NCBI GenBank assembly: GCA_040386355.1
Contig: JAZKFP010000078.1
Coordinates: 1-18,299 of the forward strand
Source of the DNA: JAZKFP01 sp040386355
Lineage (GTDB): Bacteria > Pseudomonadota > Gammaproteobacteria > Pseudomonadales > UBA6940
Direction: 5' to 3'
DNA length: 18,299 nt
Shown here piece after piece: positions 7,581 to 15,600 of the stretch. The translations under genes and the position numbers were made by a program. Position 1 is the stretch's first letter. The number at the start of each line of letters is the position of its first letter. The notes under the pieces were generated by a model. That model saw only the letters and a list, made by a program, of their open reading frames with translations, was not told the DNA's origin and did not search any database.

Positions 7581-9218
7581 TCAAGCTTTGGATTTATTAT
7601 TAGGTTTAGCATTTGTCGCTTTCACTGGATTCTGATTTTGACTGCGTAAATATTCTTCAAAGCTTCCGCTGAAATCAATAATTTTCTTTGGTGTAAATTC
7701 AATTACACGTGTTGCAAGCGATGAAATAAATTCTCGATCATGACTCACAAAAATCAGTGTGCCCGGATAATTTTCTAATGCAAGATTTAATGCTTCAATG
7801 GATTCCATATCTAAGTGATTAGTAGGTTCATCCATAATCATGACATTGTATTTATGCATCATCATTTTGCCAAATAACATTCTACCTTTTTCACCGCCGG
7901 ATAATATTTTCACCGGTTTTTTAATTTCATCTTGCGAAAATAACAATCGACCTAATACGGCACGAACACTTTGTTCGTCGTCTTTGGGTTGTTTCCACTG
8001 ACTCATCCAATCAAATACTGAAAGATCTTCTGCAAATTCTTCGGTATGGTCTTGGGAAAAATATCCTATATGTGCATTTTCCGCCCATTTAACCGTACCA
8101 TTGTCTGGTTCAATTTCATTGACTAAACAGCGCAGTAAAGTAGTTTTACCAATACCGTTTGGGCCAATTACAGCCAGTCGTTCACCTGCTTCAAGCATTA
8201 AATTAAATCGATCAAATAAAATTTTGTCGTCAAAAGCTTTTTTGAGCATTTTTAATTCAAGCGATAATCGATAGAGTTTTTTATCTTGTTCAAAACGAAT
8301 ATACGGACTGACTCGGCTTGAAGGTTTTACTTCCGACAGTTCGATTTTTTCAATTTGTTTAGCGCGCGATGTTGCTTGTTTTGCTTTGGATGCGTTGGCA
8401 GAAAAACGGCTGACGAAAGATTGTAGCTCTGCAATTTGTGCAGATTTTTTTGCGTTATCGGATAACAACTGATCACGCAGTAAAGTAGAGGCCGTCATAT
8501 ATTGATCATAATTACCTGGATATACGCGCAACTCACCGTAATCTAAATCGGCAACGTGCGTACAAACACTGTTAAGAAAATGTCGATCGTGCGAAATAAT
8601 AACCATGGTTGAATTCCGAGAATTCAACATATCTTCCAACCAGCGAATGGTGTGAATATCTAAGTTATTGGTTGGCTCGTCTAATAATAAAATATCTGGG
8701 TCAGAAAACAGGGCTTGGGCAAGTAACACGCGTAATTTCCAGCCCGGAGCAACTTCACTCATCGGACCCTCGTGTTGATGAACAGGAATTTCTAATCCTG
8801 CTAATAAATCACCAGCACGCGATTCAGCGGTATAACCATCAAGTTCAGCAAATCGTGCTTCTAAGTCTGCGACTTGCATGCCGTCTTCTTCACTCATTTC
8901 TACTAATGAGTAAATACGATCACGTTCTTGTTTCACTTTCCATAATTCAGCATGACCCATGATGACGGTGTCTAGGACGCTAAAATTTTCAAAAGCAAAT
9001 TGGTCCTGACGTAATTTTCCTAAGCGGGCATTATTTTCTAATGAAATATTTCCTGAAGTTGGTTCCAAATCACCGCCCATTATTTTCATGAGCGTGGATT
9101 TACCGCAGCCATTAGCACCAATTAAGCCATAGCGATTGCCGTCACTGAATTTTACGGAGACATTTTCAAACAATGGCTTGGCGCCAAACTGCATGGTGAT
9201 GTTTGCAATAGAAAGCAC
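7581..9218 (-). CDS. ybiT: ABC-F ATPase YbiT
   Basis: A 545-residue cytoplasmic protein with two ABC domains and no membrane segment. The GTG start has AGGA 8 nt upstream and matches the family N-terminus (MLSIANITMQFGAKPLFENV). The first domain has Walker A GANGCGKST (34-42), the altered signature MSEVAPGWKLR (153-163) typical of YbiT, and Walker B ILLLDEPTNNLD (176-187). The inter-domain linker is about 243-300 and basic. The second domain has GPNGIGKTT (352-360), LSGGEKGRM (439-447) and IMDEPTNHLD (461-470). ABC-F proteins bind the ribosomal E site and modulate translation; YbiT's own physiological role is only partly defined. The C-terminal tail (about 525-545) is Asn/Lys-rich. It lies downstream of motAB on the same strand. 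Confidence 0.95.
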   Translation of the reverse strand: MLSIANITMQFGAKPLFENVSVKFSDGNRYGLIGANGCGKSTLMKIMGGDLEPTSGNISLENNARLGKLRQDQFAFENFSVLDTVIMGHAELWKVKQERDRIYSLVEMSEEDGMQVADLEARFAELDGYTAESRAGDLLAGLEIPVHQHEGPMSEVAPGWKLRVLLAQALFSDPDILLLDEPTNNLDIHTIRWLEDMLNSRNSTMVIISHDRHFLNSVCTHVADLDYGELRVYPGNYDQYMTASTLLRDQLLSDNAKKSAQIAELQSFVSRFSANASKAKQATSRAKQIEKIELSEVKPSSRVSPYIRFEQDKKLYRLSLELKMLKKAFDDKILFDRFNLMLEAGERLAVIGPNGIGKTTLLRCLVNEIEPDNGTVKWAENAHIGYFSQDHTEEFAEDLSVFDWMSQWKQPKDDEQSVRAVLGRLLFSQDEIKKPVKILSGGEKGRMLFGKMMMHKYNVMIMDEPTNHLDMESIEALNLALENYPGTLIFVSHDREFISSLATRVIEFTPKKIIDFSGSFEEYLRSQNQNPVKATNAKPNNKSKA

Positions 9219-9263
9219 AGGGTTTTTCCTAAGATTTTAAGAAGAGGAATTCATAAATAAGAG

Positions 9264-9286
9264 CGCATTGTCGCATAGCAAATGCG
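9264..9286 (-). terminator. Hairpin between motB and ybiT
   Basis: CGCATT and AATGCG are 6-bp inverted arms around an 11-nt loop, just after the motB stop codon in the direction of transcription. The following sequence, CTCTTATTT, is only loosely U-rich. It could attenuate read-through from motAB into ybiT; a true terminator is not certain. Confidence 0.3.
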
Positions 9287-9309
9287 TCGGGAGCAAAGGC
9301 GCAACGCAA

Positions 9310-10329
9310 TTAAGGTAGTGTTTGAGAAGAATTATTCTCAGCAGGAGAAATTGGTTCAGCGTTATCAGTAGCGGATTCAATAACATCTGATAACTCAGGT
9401 GATCCTTCTGTAGTATCCAACAAGTCACCACTTGAAACACCACTGGTGTAAACCATCGCATCGGACACTGCTTTTTTCAACACAATAATCGCGATACGTC
9501 TATTTTTTGGATCGTCAGGATTGTCTGGATACAATGGAGCCGAGGAAGCCATACCTTGAACAGTACCAATTTTACGTTCTGGGTATTTGCCGGATAATAA
9601 AGCACGTCGAGCAGAATTTGCACGATCACTCGATAATTCCCAGTTTGTGTATTCAGCGCCGTCGCCGTATTGGGTTGCATCGGTATGACCCGTAATGCTG
9701 ATTTTATTTGGTACCTTATTCAGTAATTCCGCGATTTTTTCTAGTACTTCTTGCGAATAGGGTTTGAGCGTTGAACTACCGGCATCAAACATTAAACGTT
9801 TATCTTTATCAATAATTTGGACACGCAACCCTAGATCTGTAAAATCAATCAGAATTTGATCTTTTAATAATTGGAAAACCGAATCCATTTTTGATAATTC
9901 ATCTTCCAATTGTTCTTTTAATTCCGCTAACTGTTTTTTCTCTAATTTTTCTAATATTTCACCAATATTAGGTTTTTCTCCAGCACTTTTGTGCGAATCT
10001 TTATCAGGTTCCTCTTTTAAAGAATCGCCTTTTTTATCAACATCAAAATTTGGGATGACTTTCGCTTCACCATTAGGATCTTCCAAAGGAATAACTCCGG
10101 GGCTTGCACCACCGGGTCCCAAAATAGAACCGCCTGGATCATTGAAGTAACCTGCAATTGCTTTTAATTCTTCTGGACTTGCGCTTTCCAACAACCACAT
10201 CAATAGAAAGAACGCCATCATTGCTGTCATAAAATCAGCGAACGCGACTTTCCAACCACCACCGTGATGGCCGTGTCCGTGACCTTTTTTCTTTTTGATA
10301 ATAATGGGTTGAGCTTCGTCTTTTTCCAT
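9310..10329 (-). CDS. motB: Flagellar motor stator protein MotB
   Basis: A 339-residue inner-membrane protein. The N-terminus is basic and His/Gly-rich (KKKKGHGHGHHGGG, 12-25). A single membrane helix at about 28-48 (WKVAFADFMTAMMAFFLLMW) carries the essential proton-accepting Asp32, at the same number as in E. coli. After a Pro/Gly-rich plug region and an acidic, charged linker (about 90-150), the OmpA-like peptidoglycan-binding domain runs at about 165-285. It shows ITGHTDATQYGDG (212-224), NWELSSDRANSARRAL (229-244) and NRRIAI. The tail (290-339) is acidic and longer than usual. MotB anchors the stator to the cell wall while its helix forms the ion channel with MotA. It starts 8 nt after motA, a tight operon. 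The Asp channel and overall pattern suggest proton rather than sodium drive (inference). Confidence 0.95.
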   Translation of the reverse strand: MEKDEAQPIIIKKKKGHGHGHHGGGWKVAFADFMTAMMAFFLLMWLLESASPEELKAIAGYFNDPGGSILGPGGASPGVIPLEDPNGEAKVIPNFDVDKKGDSLKEEPDKDSHKSAGEKPNIGEILEKLEKKQLAELKEQLEDELSKMDSVFQLLKDQILIDFTDLGLRVQIIDKDKRLMFDAGSSTLKPYSQEVLEKIAELLNKVPNKISITGHTDATQYGDGAEYTNWELSSDRANSARRALLSGKYPERKIGTVQGMASSAPLYPDNPDDPKNRRIAIIVLKKAVSDAMVYTSGVSSGDLLDTTEGSPELSDVIESATDNAEPISPAENNSSQTLP

Positions 10330-10337
10330 GAGAAGAC

Positions 10338-11189
10338 CTATTTTTTACTCACGCGGTCTTCGAGTTCTTGAAAGGTAGGGCGCATACTGTGATAGACAAT
10401 TTTTCGCCCAAATTCGACAGCGATCTTTGGTGGCGCTCCATTAATAGTTGCCATCAAACAAACTTTTATGCATTCATAGAATTTGGCATGTTCGCGCTCT
10501 TTATGTTCAAGTAATGAAGCAAAAGGACCTACGAATCCGTACGCAAAAAGAATTCCTAATAAGGTTCCTACTAATGCTGCGCCAACTTTTTGACCCAGAA
10601 TTTCTGGTGGTCCGCCTAGTGAACCCATAGTATTCACAATGCCAAGTACTGCTGCCACAATACCAAAACCAGGTAAACCATCAGATACTTTAGTAATTGC
10701 GCCAGGAACAAGCGCGGATTCGGCATGATGCGTTTCTAATTCCATATCCATAAGATTTTCCATCTCATGTGGCGCCATAGCACCCAACATCATGATTCGT
10801 AAATAATCCGAAATAAATTCGGTGACGTGATGATCGTTAGTAATAGAAGGGTATTTTGAAAAAATCGGACTGGCGTGTGGATCGTCAATATCACTTTCAA
10901 TAGCGATCATACCTTGGCGCTTTATTTTATTAAAAATGTCAAACATTAATGCTAAGAGTTCTAAATAAAAATTTTTGTTGTAGGGCGTGGGTTTCAGTAA
11001 AGGACCAACGGATTTAAAAACACCCATGGTCACAGCTTTAGGATTCGAAATGATCATGGCGCCTAATGCAGCACCACCGATGATTAAGACTTCAAATGGC
11101 TGAAAAAGAGCCATTAGCTTGCCGCCATGCGCCATATATCCGCCGGCAATACACAGCAAAGCAACGATAGTTCCAACAATTACATTCAC
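10338..11189 (-). CDS. motA: Flagellar motor stator protein MotA
   Basis: A 283-residue inner-membrane protein; the start is GTG. There are four membrane helices (about 1-20, 31-50, 170-190, 203-223) with a large cytoplasmic loop between helices two and three. Known functional residues keep their E. coli positions: Arg91 and Glu98 in RQGMIAIESD for contact with FliG, Pro173 in DGLPGFGIVAAVLGIV, and Pro222 in GFVGPFASLLE. MotA and MotB form the ion-conducting stator that turns the flagellum. No other flagellar or chemotaxis genes are present in the window, so the filament and rotor genes must lie elsewhere if the system is functional. It precedes motB with an 8-nt gap. Confidence 0.96.
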   Translation of the reverse strand: MNVIVGTIVALLCIAGGYMAHGGKLMALFQPFEVLIIGGAALGAMIISNPKAVTMGVFKSVGPLLKPTPYNKNFYLELLALMFDIFNKIKRQGMIAIESDIDDPHASPIFSKYPSITNDHHVTEFISDYLRIMMLGAMAPHEMENLMDMELETHHAESALVPGAITKVSDGLPGFGIVAAVLGIVNTMGSLGGPPEILGQKVGAALVGTLLGILFAYGFVGPFASLLEHKEREHAKFYECIKVCLMATINGAPPKIAVEFGRKIVYHSMRPTFQELEDRVSKK

Positions 11190-11247
11190 GCGTTACATCC
11201 CGATTCGCATGTACTACTTCATCTTTGCAAATAGTTTTTGCACATTA

Positions 11248-11277
11248 ACTATAGAACTATAGTCAGCGTTATTTTAA
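11248..11277 (-). promoter_or_regulatory. motA promoter region with 7-bp palindrome / 8-bp tandem repeat
   Basis: AACTATAG occurs twice in tandem (11247-11254 and 11255-11262). The same bases form the perfect palindrome ACTATAG-AA-CTATAGT (11248-11263). On the minus strand this provides TATAGT, a good -10 hexamer, at 11253-11248. A TTAAAA hexamer (11277-11272) lies 18 nt upstream as a possible -35. A regulator binding the palindrome would cover the -10 site. No sigma-28 (FliA) consensus was seen. Confidence 0.35.
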
Positions 11278-11326
11278 TTTGCGTAAAGATTAAAAAGGGA
11301 TGTGAGCAATTTTTAAAAAGAAGCTC

Positions 11327-12202
11327 TTAATTTTTAGGGATATATACTGCTAAAGCTTTTGGGCTGACTGAAAATACTGCAGGCGTGTAGGTTTGAATAT
11401 CACCATCTACATCAATTTTTTTAGGACGGCGTGTTTTAATCGTAATATTTTGGCCTTGAAATAATGATAATTCTTCTGTTGATTGGTAATTGCCTTTAAT
11501 AATGCGAGGAATTAGAAAAAAACCTTGCCACCATTTACGCATTTCTGTACTTAAACAATCGAGTCGACCATCGGTTAGTGAAGCAGATTCTGCAATTGTT
11601 AAGCCTGAACCATAATATTTGCCATTACAGACAGTAATTTGCCACGATCTTCTTTGTACTGTTTTGCCGTCACAGGTGATATAAGTACGGAAGGGTCTCA
11701 TTTTGTAAGAAAGTTGCAAAGCTGTCCAAACAAATGCAAATACGCCTAATTGTTTTTTTAAATCACTTGGAACTTTACGATTAATTTCAGTGCTTAATCC
11801 TAAACCAGCAACATTCACAAAATAAATTTTATTAACTATTCCTAAATCAATTTTGTGAATTTCACCTGTATTTAAAATATCTAATGATTGCTTTATATCA
11901 ATCGGAATGTTTAAAGTACGCGCCATATTGTTAGCCGTCCCTAATGGAATTAAAACCATTGGGATTTGAGTCTCTACCAAGGCTGATAAAGCGGTATTTA
12001 CTGAACCATCACCGCCACCAATAGCAACGACATCTATATTATCACGATGTTGAATAATTAATTCATGCATAGAATGTTGTTCAAGATTTTTTTTAGAATT
12101 TAATAGAAAATAACCTTGTTCCTGAAGTATTTGAGCAGCTTCATCAAAGCTATCACTTCCTTTGCGCGATTTTGGATTAATTAGTAATAATATTTTTTTC
12201 AT
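11327..12202 (-). CDS. Diacylglycerol-kinase-family lipid kinase (DagK/YegS type)
   Basis: A 291-residue protein starting at the ATG on 12202, which gives the family N-terminus MKKILLLINPKSRKGSDSFD. The open frame reaches further upstream, but that part overlaps the preceding gene and has no counterpart in the family. Motifs are VVAIGGGDGSVNTALSAL (58-75) with the nucleotide-binding GGGDG, IPLGTANNMARTL (85-97), VAGLGLSTEINRK (131-143) and VDGDI (265-269) near the C-terminus. The family phosphorylates diacylglycerol or related lipids with ATP at the cytoplasmic membrane face. Some members act on phosphatidylglycerol or sphingoid bases, so the substrate is open. It begins 16 nt after the carrier-like gene ends, suggesting one transcript. 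Confidence 0.88.
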   Translation of the reverse strand: MKKILLLINPKSRKGSDSFDEAAQILQEQGYFLLNSKKNLEQHSMHELIIQHRDNIDVVAIGGGDGSVNTALSALVETQIPMVLIPLGTANNMARTLNIPIDIKQSLDILNTGEIHKIDLGIVNKIYFVNVAGLGLSTEINRKVPSDLKKQLGVFAFVWTALQLSYKMRPFRTYITCDGKTVQRRSWQITVCNGKYYGSGLTIAESASLTDGRLDCLSTEMRKWWQGFFLIPRIIKGNYQSTEELSLFQGQNITIKTRRPKKIDVDGDIQTYTPAVFSVSPKALAVYIPKN

Positions 12203-12218
12203 AGGCAAGCTCTGAATT

Positions 12219-13073
12219 TTACTTAGCACGCATGAAGTCTGTAGTTTTTTCGCAAATATATTTTTCAGCGACAGACAATCCGCTGAATAATCCGAAGGCT
12301 CGAATGTTTCTGGATAGACAACCCAAAGTAGTATGGGCTGAAGTCCCAATTTTTACGATAACACCTTTACTTGCGATGTTACCATTATTCGCGATGTTAC
12401 CATTTTGAATTCGGTCAATGTACTTTTGATAGAGAGGTGTGCTTGCAAGAATAGCAGTGATGGCAGCGAGATGAAGCGAAGTGTCACTTTCATAGCCTCT
12501 TTTTTGAAGAACATCTTTGCATGTAAAATATGTACTCCATTCAACACCACTCATTGCACAACGGAGAGATATTCCTCGATAAAAAATTTTGGGATTCTCA
12601 ATACATAATTTAAGAAATTCTAAGCTGTAATAAATTGGTGAATTTTTACAAGATTTATGGTTATTGGTATAAAAGAAATTTACGGCAGAAGGATGCATTA
12701 CTAAGCCTGCTAGAATACCTGAAAATGCATTTTTAATGGTAGATTCAGCAATTGAATCACTAGGATTTATAAAAACAGCATGGGTGCCAAAAGCGAAAGA
12801 AGCCTGAAAAGCAGAACCCATCAGCATGCCACGGGTAGCGCACAGAGACGTATTACTCAATGATAAACCTTTATTGTTTTGGTAGGCCGCTGTCATATCA
12901 ACAAAGTTATTAATGCAAACTCGCCCTATCAGTCCTGCAACAATACCCCTCGTGAATGGTGCAATTTTATCGAGAAATGATGATGTTGGTGCAGTTGTAT
13001 AAGATGATTCAGAATATGTAGAGGGGAGAAATTTTAGAGAATGTTGAGGAACAGGTGCGGGCAATGAAGGCAT
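12219..13073 (-). CDS. Putative mitochondrial-carrier-family-like membrane protein
   Basis: A 284-residue protein. AGGA ends directly at an upstream ATG (13082) but is 9 nt from the ATG at 13073, so the latter is chosen. Numbering here counts from 13082 (three residues longer). After a Ser/Pro/Thr-rich N-terminus of about 40 residues come three related blocks, each a pair of membrane-type helices. Odd helices: RGIVAGLIGRVCINNFVD (45-62), SGILAGLVMHPSAVNFFY (121-138) and AAITAILASTPLYQKYIDRI (206-225). Even helices: RGMLMGSAFQASFAFGTHAV (84-103), GISLRCAMSGVEWSTYFTCK (170-189) and GCLSRNIRAFGLFSGLSVAE (254-273). The second block has the carrier-like FYRG before its even helix. The Px[D/E]xx[K/R] motif is degenerate; only the Pro survives, in repeats two and three. 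Carriers of this type are eukaryotic and rare in bacteria. The call is an inference by eye. Confidence 0.45.
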   Translation of the reverse strand: MPSLPAPVPQHSLKFLPSTYSESSYTTAPTSSFLDKIAPFTRGIVAGLIGRVCINNFVDMTAAYQNNKGLSLSNTSLCATRGMLMGSAFQASFAFGTHAVFINPSDSIAESTIKNAFSGILAGLVMHPSAVNFFYTNNHKSCKNSPIYYSLEFLKLCIENPKIFYRGISLRCAMSGVEWSTYFTCKDVLQKRGYESDTSLHLAAITAILASTPLYQKYIDRIQNGNIANNGNIASKGVIVKIGTSAHTTLGCLSRNIRAFGLFSGLSVAEKYICEKTTDFMRAK

Positions 13074-13203
13074 ATGGAACATTCCTACTACTAAAAATTA
13101 TTACTCTTTTACAAAAAATATTCTGTTTCGGAGAAGCAGTTTGAGCACTCCATAGTGCAAAGAAAAAGCCAAGAGCCGTTATAAAAGCAAAGACTATTTT
13201 TTT

Positions 13204-14586
13204 TCAGCACATCATATTTTTAGTATTAAGCAACTTTTCAAGCTCAGCAGCAGGAATTGAAAGCATTTTTGTTGCAACTTCTAGAATATTTTTATTTTCT
13301 TCAAAAGCTTTTCTGGCAATTTCAGCGGCTTTGTCATATCCAATACTTGGTACTAATGCAGTTACTAGCATGAGGCTTTTATCTAAATTCCCTTGAATTT
13401 CAATGTAATTAGGTTTAATTCCTAAAATACATTTTTCTGAAAAAAGTGAAATTGCATTATTCAATAGTTGAATAGATTCTAATAAATTACGAGAAATTAA
13501 AGGCATCATTGTGTTTAATTCAAAATTCCCAGACGAGCCTGCAATTGAAATTGTTACGTCATTACCAATTACTTGAGTACATACCTGTAATAAGGATTCA
13601 ATAATAACTGGATTAACTTTTCCCGGCATAATACTGCTACCAGGTTGGACTTCGGGTACAGTGATTTCACCAATGCCACAACGTGGACCACTGCTTAACC
13701 AACGAATATCATTTCCAATTTTAGTTAAGCTAACTGCAAGTGTTTTTAAGGAACCACTTAATTGAACACATGCATCTTTTGTCGCCTGCGCTTCAAAATG
13801 ATTTTCAGCTTCACTGAATGGAATATTAAATTTTTTACAAAGAATAGCGGCAACATTTTTGCCAAAATCAATATGTGAATTTATTCCAGTACCAACAGCA
13901 GTACCTCCAACTGCTAATTCATATACGCCATGTAATGCATCTTCAATACGATGAATAGATTTTTTAATTTGGCATGCGTATCCAGAAAATTCTTGACCTA
14001 ATGTCAAGGGTGTTGCATCTTGCAAATGCGTACGACCAATTTTAATAACGGTTGCAAATTCTGCAACTTTTTTTTGAAAATCTTGGTGCAGTTGATTTAA
14101 TGTAGGCAGTAATTGCTCATGGACTTGCAACGCGGCAGCCACATGAATCGTACTTGGAAAAATATCATTGCTAGACTGACCAAGATTAATATGATCATTC
14201 GGATGAATAGGGGATTTACTACCAATTTCACTGCCTAAACTTAAATTTGCTATATTTGCAGCGACTTCGTTGAAATTCATATTGGTGCTCGTACCCGAGC
14301 CTGTTTGAAAAATATCTAACACAAAATGTTCGTCGTATTTACCTTCAGCAATTTCTGAAATCGCTTGTAATATTGCATCGCCTAAATGAGGGTCTAATAA
14401 TTCAAGAGAAATATTTGCTTGAGCGCAACTCCATTTAATCCAACCTAGAGCACGAATAAAATTTCTGGGAAATCGAATTCCGCTAATGGGAAAATTTTCT
14501 ACGGCACGTTGGGTGGATGCGCCGTACAACATATTTTCAGGAATATGCATGCTTCCCATTGAATCAGTTTCAACTCGATGACTCAT
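13204..14586 (-). CDS. fumC: Class II fumarate hydratase
   Basis: A 460-residue cytoplasmic enzyme interconverting fumarate and L-malate in the TCA cycle. The start at 14586 gives the family N-terminus (MSHRVETDSMGSMHIPENML) and has AGG 9 nt upstream; a longer frame from 14622 would overlap glk. Diagnostic motifs are FQTGSGTSTNMNFNEVAANI (93-112), INLGQSSNDIFPS (133-145), GRTHLQDATPLTLGQEFSG (184-202) with catalytic His187, and the flexible loop PGSSIMPGKVNP (315-326) with the catalytic Ser. It lacks the Fe-S cluster of class I enzymes. It is the last gene of the rbsK-glk-fumC series with a 10-nt gap to glk. Aspartase is a close relative, but the GSGT...NMN form and overall length favour fumarase. 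Confidence 0.93.
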   Translation of the reverse strand: MSHRVETDSMGSMHIPENMLYGASTQRAVENFPISGIRFPRNFIRALGWIKWSCAQANISLELLDPHLGDAILQAISEIAEGKYDEHFVLDIFQTGSGTSTNMNFNEVAANIANLSLGSEIGSKSPIHPNDHINLGQSSNDIFPSTIHVAAALQVHEQLLPTLNQLHQDFQKKVAEFATVIKIGRTHLQDATPLTLGQEFSGYACQIKKSIHRIEDALHGVYELAVGGTAVGTGINSHIDFGKNVAAILCKKFNIPFSEAENHFEAQATKDACVQLSGSLKTLAVSLTKIGNDIRWLSSGPRCGIGEITVPEVQPGSSIMPGKVNPVIIESLLQVCTQVIGNDVTISIAGSSGNFELNTMMPLISRNLLESIQLLNNAISLFSEKCILGIKPNYIEIQGNLDKSLMLVTALVPSIGYDKAAEIARKAFEENKNILEVATKMLSIPAAELEKLLNTKNMMC

Positions 14587-14596
14587 AATTATAGAC

Positions 14597-15583
14597 CTAT
14601 TTCCTAAGATGCAATTGCGCATAATACTCCAATCCTTTTAACGCAATGGTATCGTGGTTAATCAAATACAATGGGATAGTTTGCATAATTGATTTCATGC
14701 GACCTTTCGCTTCAAATTCTGCAAGTAATTGCGATTGAAGAATATAATCTGAAATTTTCGGTGCGATGCCACCTGCAATATAAATTCCACCTTGTGCGTG
14801 CAGAGTTAGCGCTAAATTTCCTGCGACTCGACCTAAAAAAATGAGCATTAAGTCTAACGCAGAACGGCTAAGAGAGCATTGACCTGAGATGGCGCGAGAA
14901 CTAATTTCGACTGGATCTATATTCGAAAATTCTTGGTTGTCGTGTAAGATACAGAGCGCGTTGAAAATATTTTTTAATCCTTGACCAGAAATCACACGCT
15001 CTGCAGAAACATGACCGAATTTTTGTTGAATCAATTTAAATAATTCAAATTCTAACTCATTTGTGACAGGTAAAGTTACATGTCCACCTTCACAGGATTG
15101 AGCGTGAAATTCAGTACCTGTCCAAAAAAGACTCGCTACACCTAAACCAGTTCCCGGACCAATCACGCCTTTTACTTGATAAGGTTTTGGTTGGGCCTTA
15201 TTTACTTGAATTAATAAAGACGAATCAATAATAGGAATTGATAAAGCAACCGCTTTAAAATCATTCATTACCTCTAAATAATTTAATTTGAGAGAGGATT
15301 TAAGTTCTTTAATGGGTGTTGACCAGTGCGGAAGCGAAGTGAAATGAATAGATTCTTGCTCGATAGGACCAGCAATTGCAAATATTGCTGATCTTATTGA
15401 ATCAATTAATGAAATATTTTTTAAATAAGCTTGGGTTATTTCACTAAGATTTTCGTAGTCGGAACAATTTAATTGTTGTATATCATGGATGCCTTGATTA
15501 TCCACAAGTGCAAAACGCGCAAAGGTTCCACCAATATCTGTCACTAAAATTTTTTTGGAATTTTTTGCTAGAGCTTCGCTCAA
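14597..15583 (-). CDS. glk: Glucokinase
   Basis: A 328-residue cytoplasmic ATP-dependent hexokinase of the bacterial Glk family, converting glucose to glucose 6-phosphate. The start is TTG at 15583, supported by ACGAGG 6 nt upstream. Motifs are the phosphate-binding ILVTDIGGTFARFAL (12-26), MNDFKAVA (106-113) containing the sugar-binding Asn-Asp pair with the catalytic Asp108, GVIGPGTGLGVA (139-150), CEGGHVTLP (164-172), SAERVISGQGL (193-203) and IYIAGGIAPK (267-276). Length fits E. coli Glk (321). It is 17 nt downstream of the ribokinase-like gene and 10 nt upstream of fumC. Confidence 0.94.
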   Translation of the reverse strand: MSEALAKNSKKILVTDIGGTFARFALVDNQGIHDIQQLNCSDYENLSEITQAYLKNISLIDSIRSAIFAIAGPIEQESIHFTSLPHWSTPIKELKSSLKLNYLEVMNDFKAVALSIPIIDSSLLIQVNKAQPKPYQVKGVIGPGTGLGVASLFWTGTEFHAQSCEGGHVTLPVTNELEFELFKLIQQKFGHVSAERVISGQGLKNIFNALCILHDNQEFSNIDPVEISSRAISGQCSLSRSALDLMLIFLGRVAGNLALTLHAQGGIYIAGGIAPKISDYILQSQLLAEFEAKGRMKSIMQTIPLYLINHDTIALKGLEYYAQLHLRK

Positions 15584-15600
15584 AATAAACCTCGTAATTT

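Noticed and set aside
12203..12349. Upstream extension of the lipid kinase by 49 codons
   Set aside because: It overlaps the carrier-like gene in another frame, and the family N-terminus begins exactly at the internal Met on 12202.
13145..13158. GCACT-CCAT-AGTGC hairpin as fumC terminator
   Set aside because: The stem is only 5 bp and no T-run follows on the minus strand.
14587..14622. Upstream start for fumC
   Set aside because: It would overlap the end of glk; the start at 14586 has a suitable ribosome binding site and matches the usual fumarase N-terminus.
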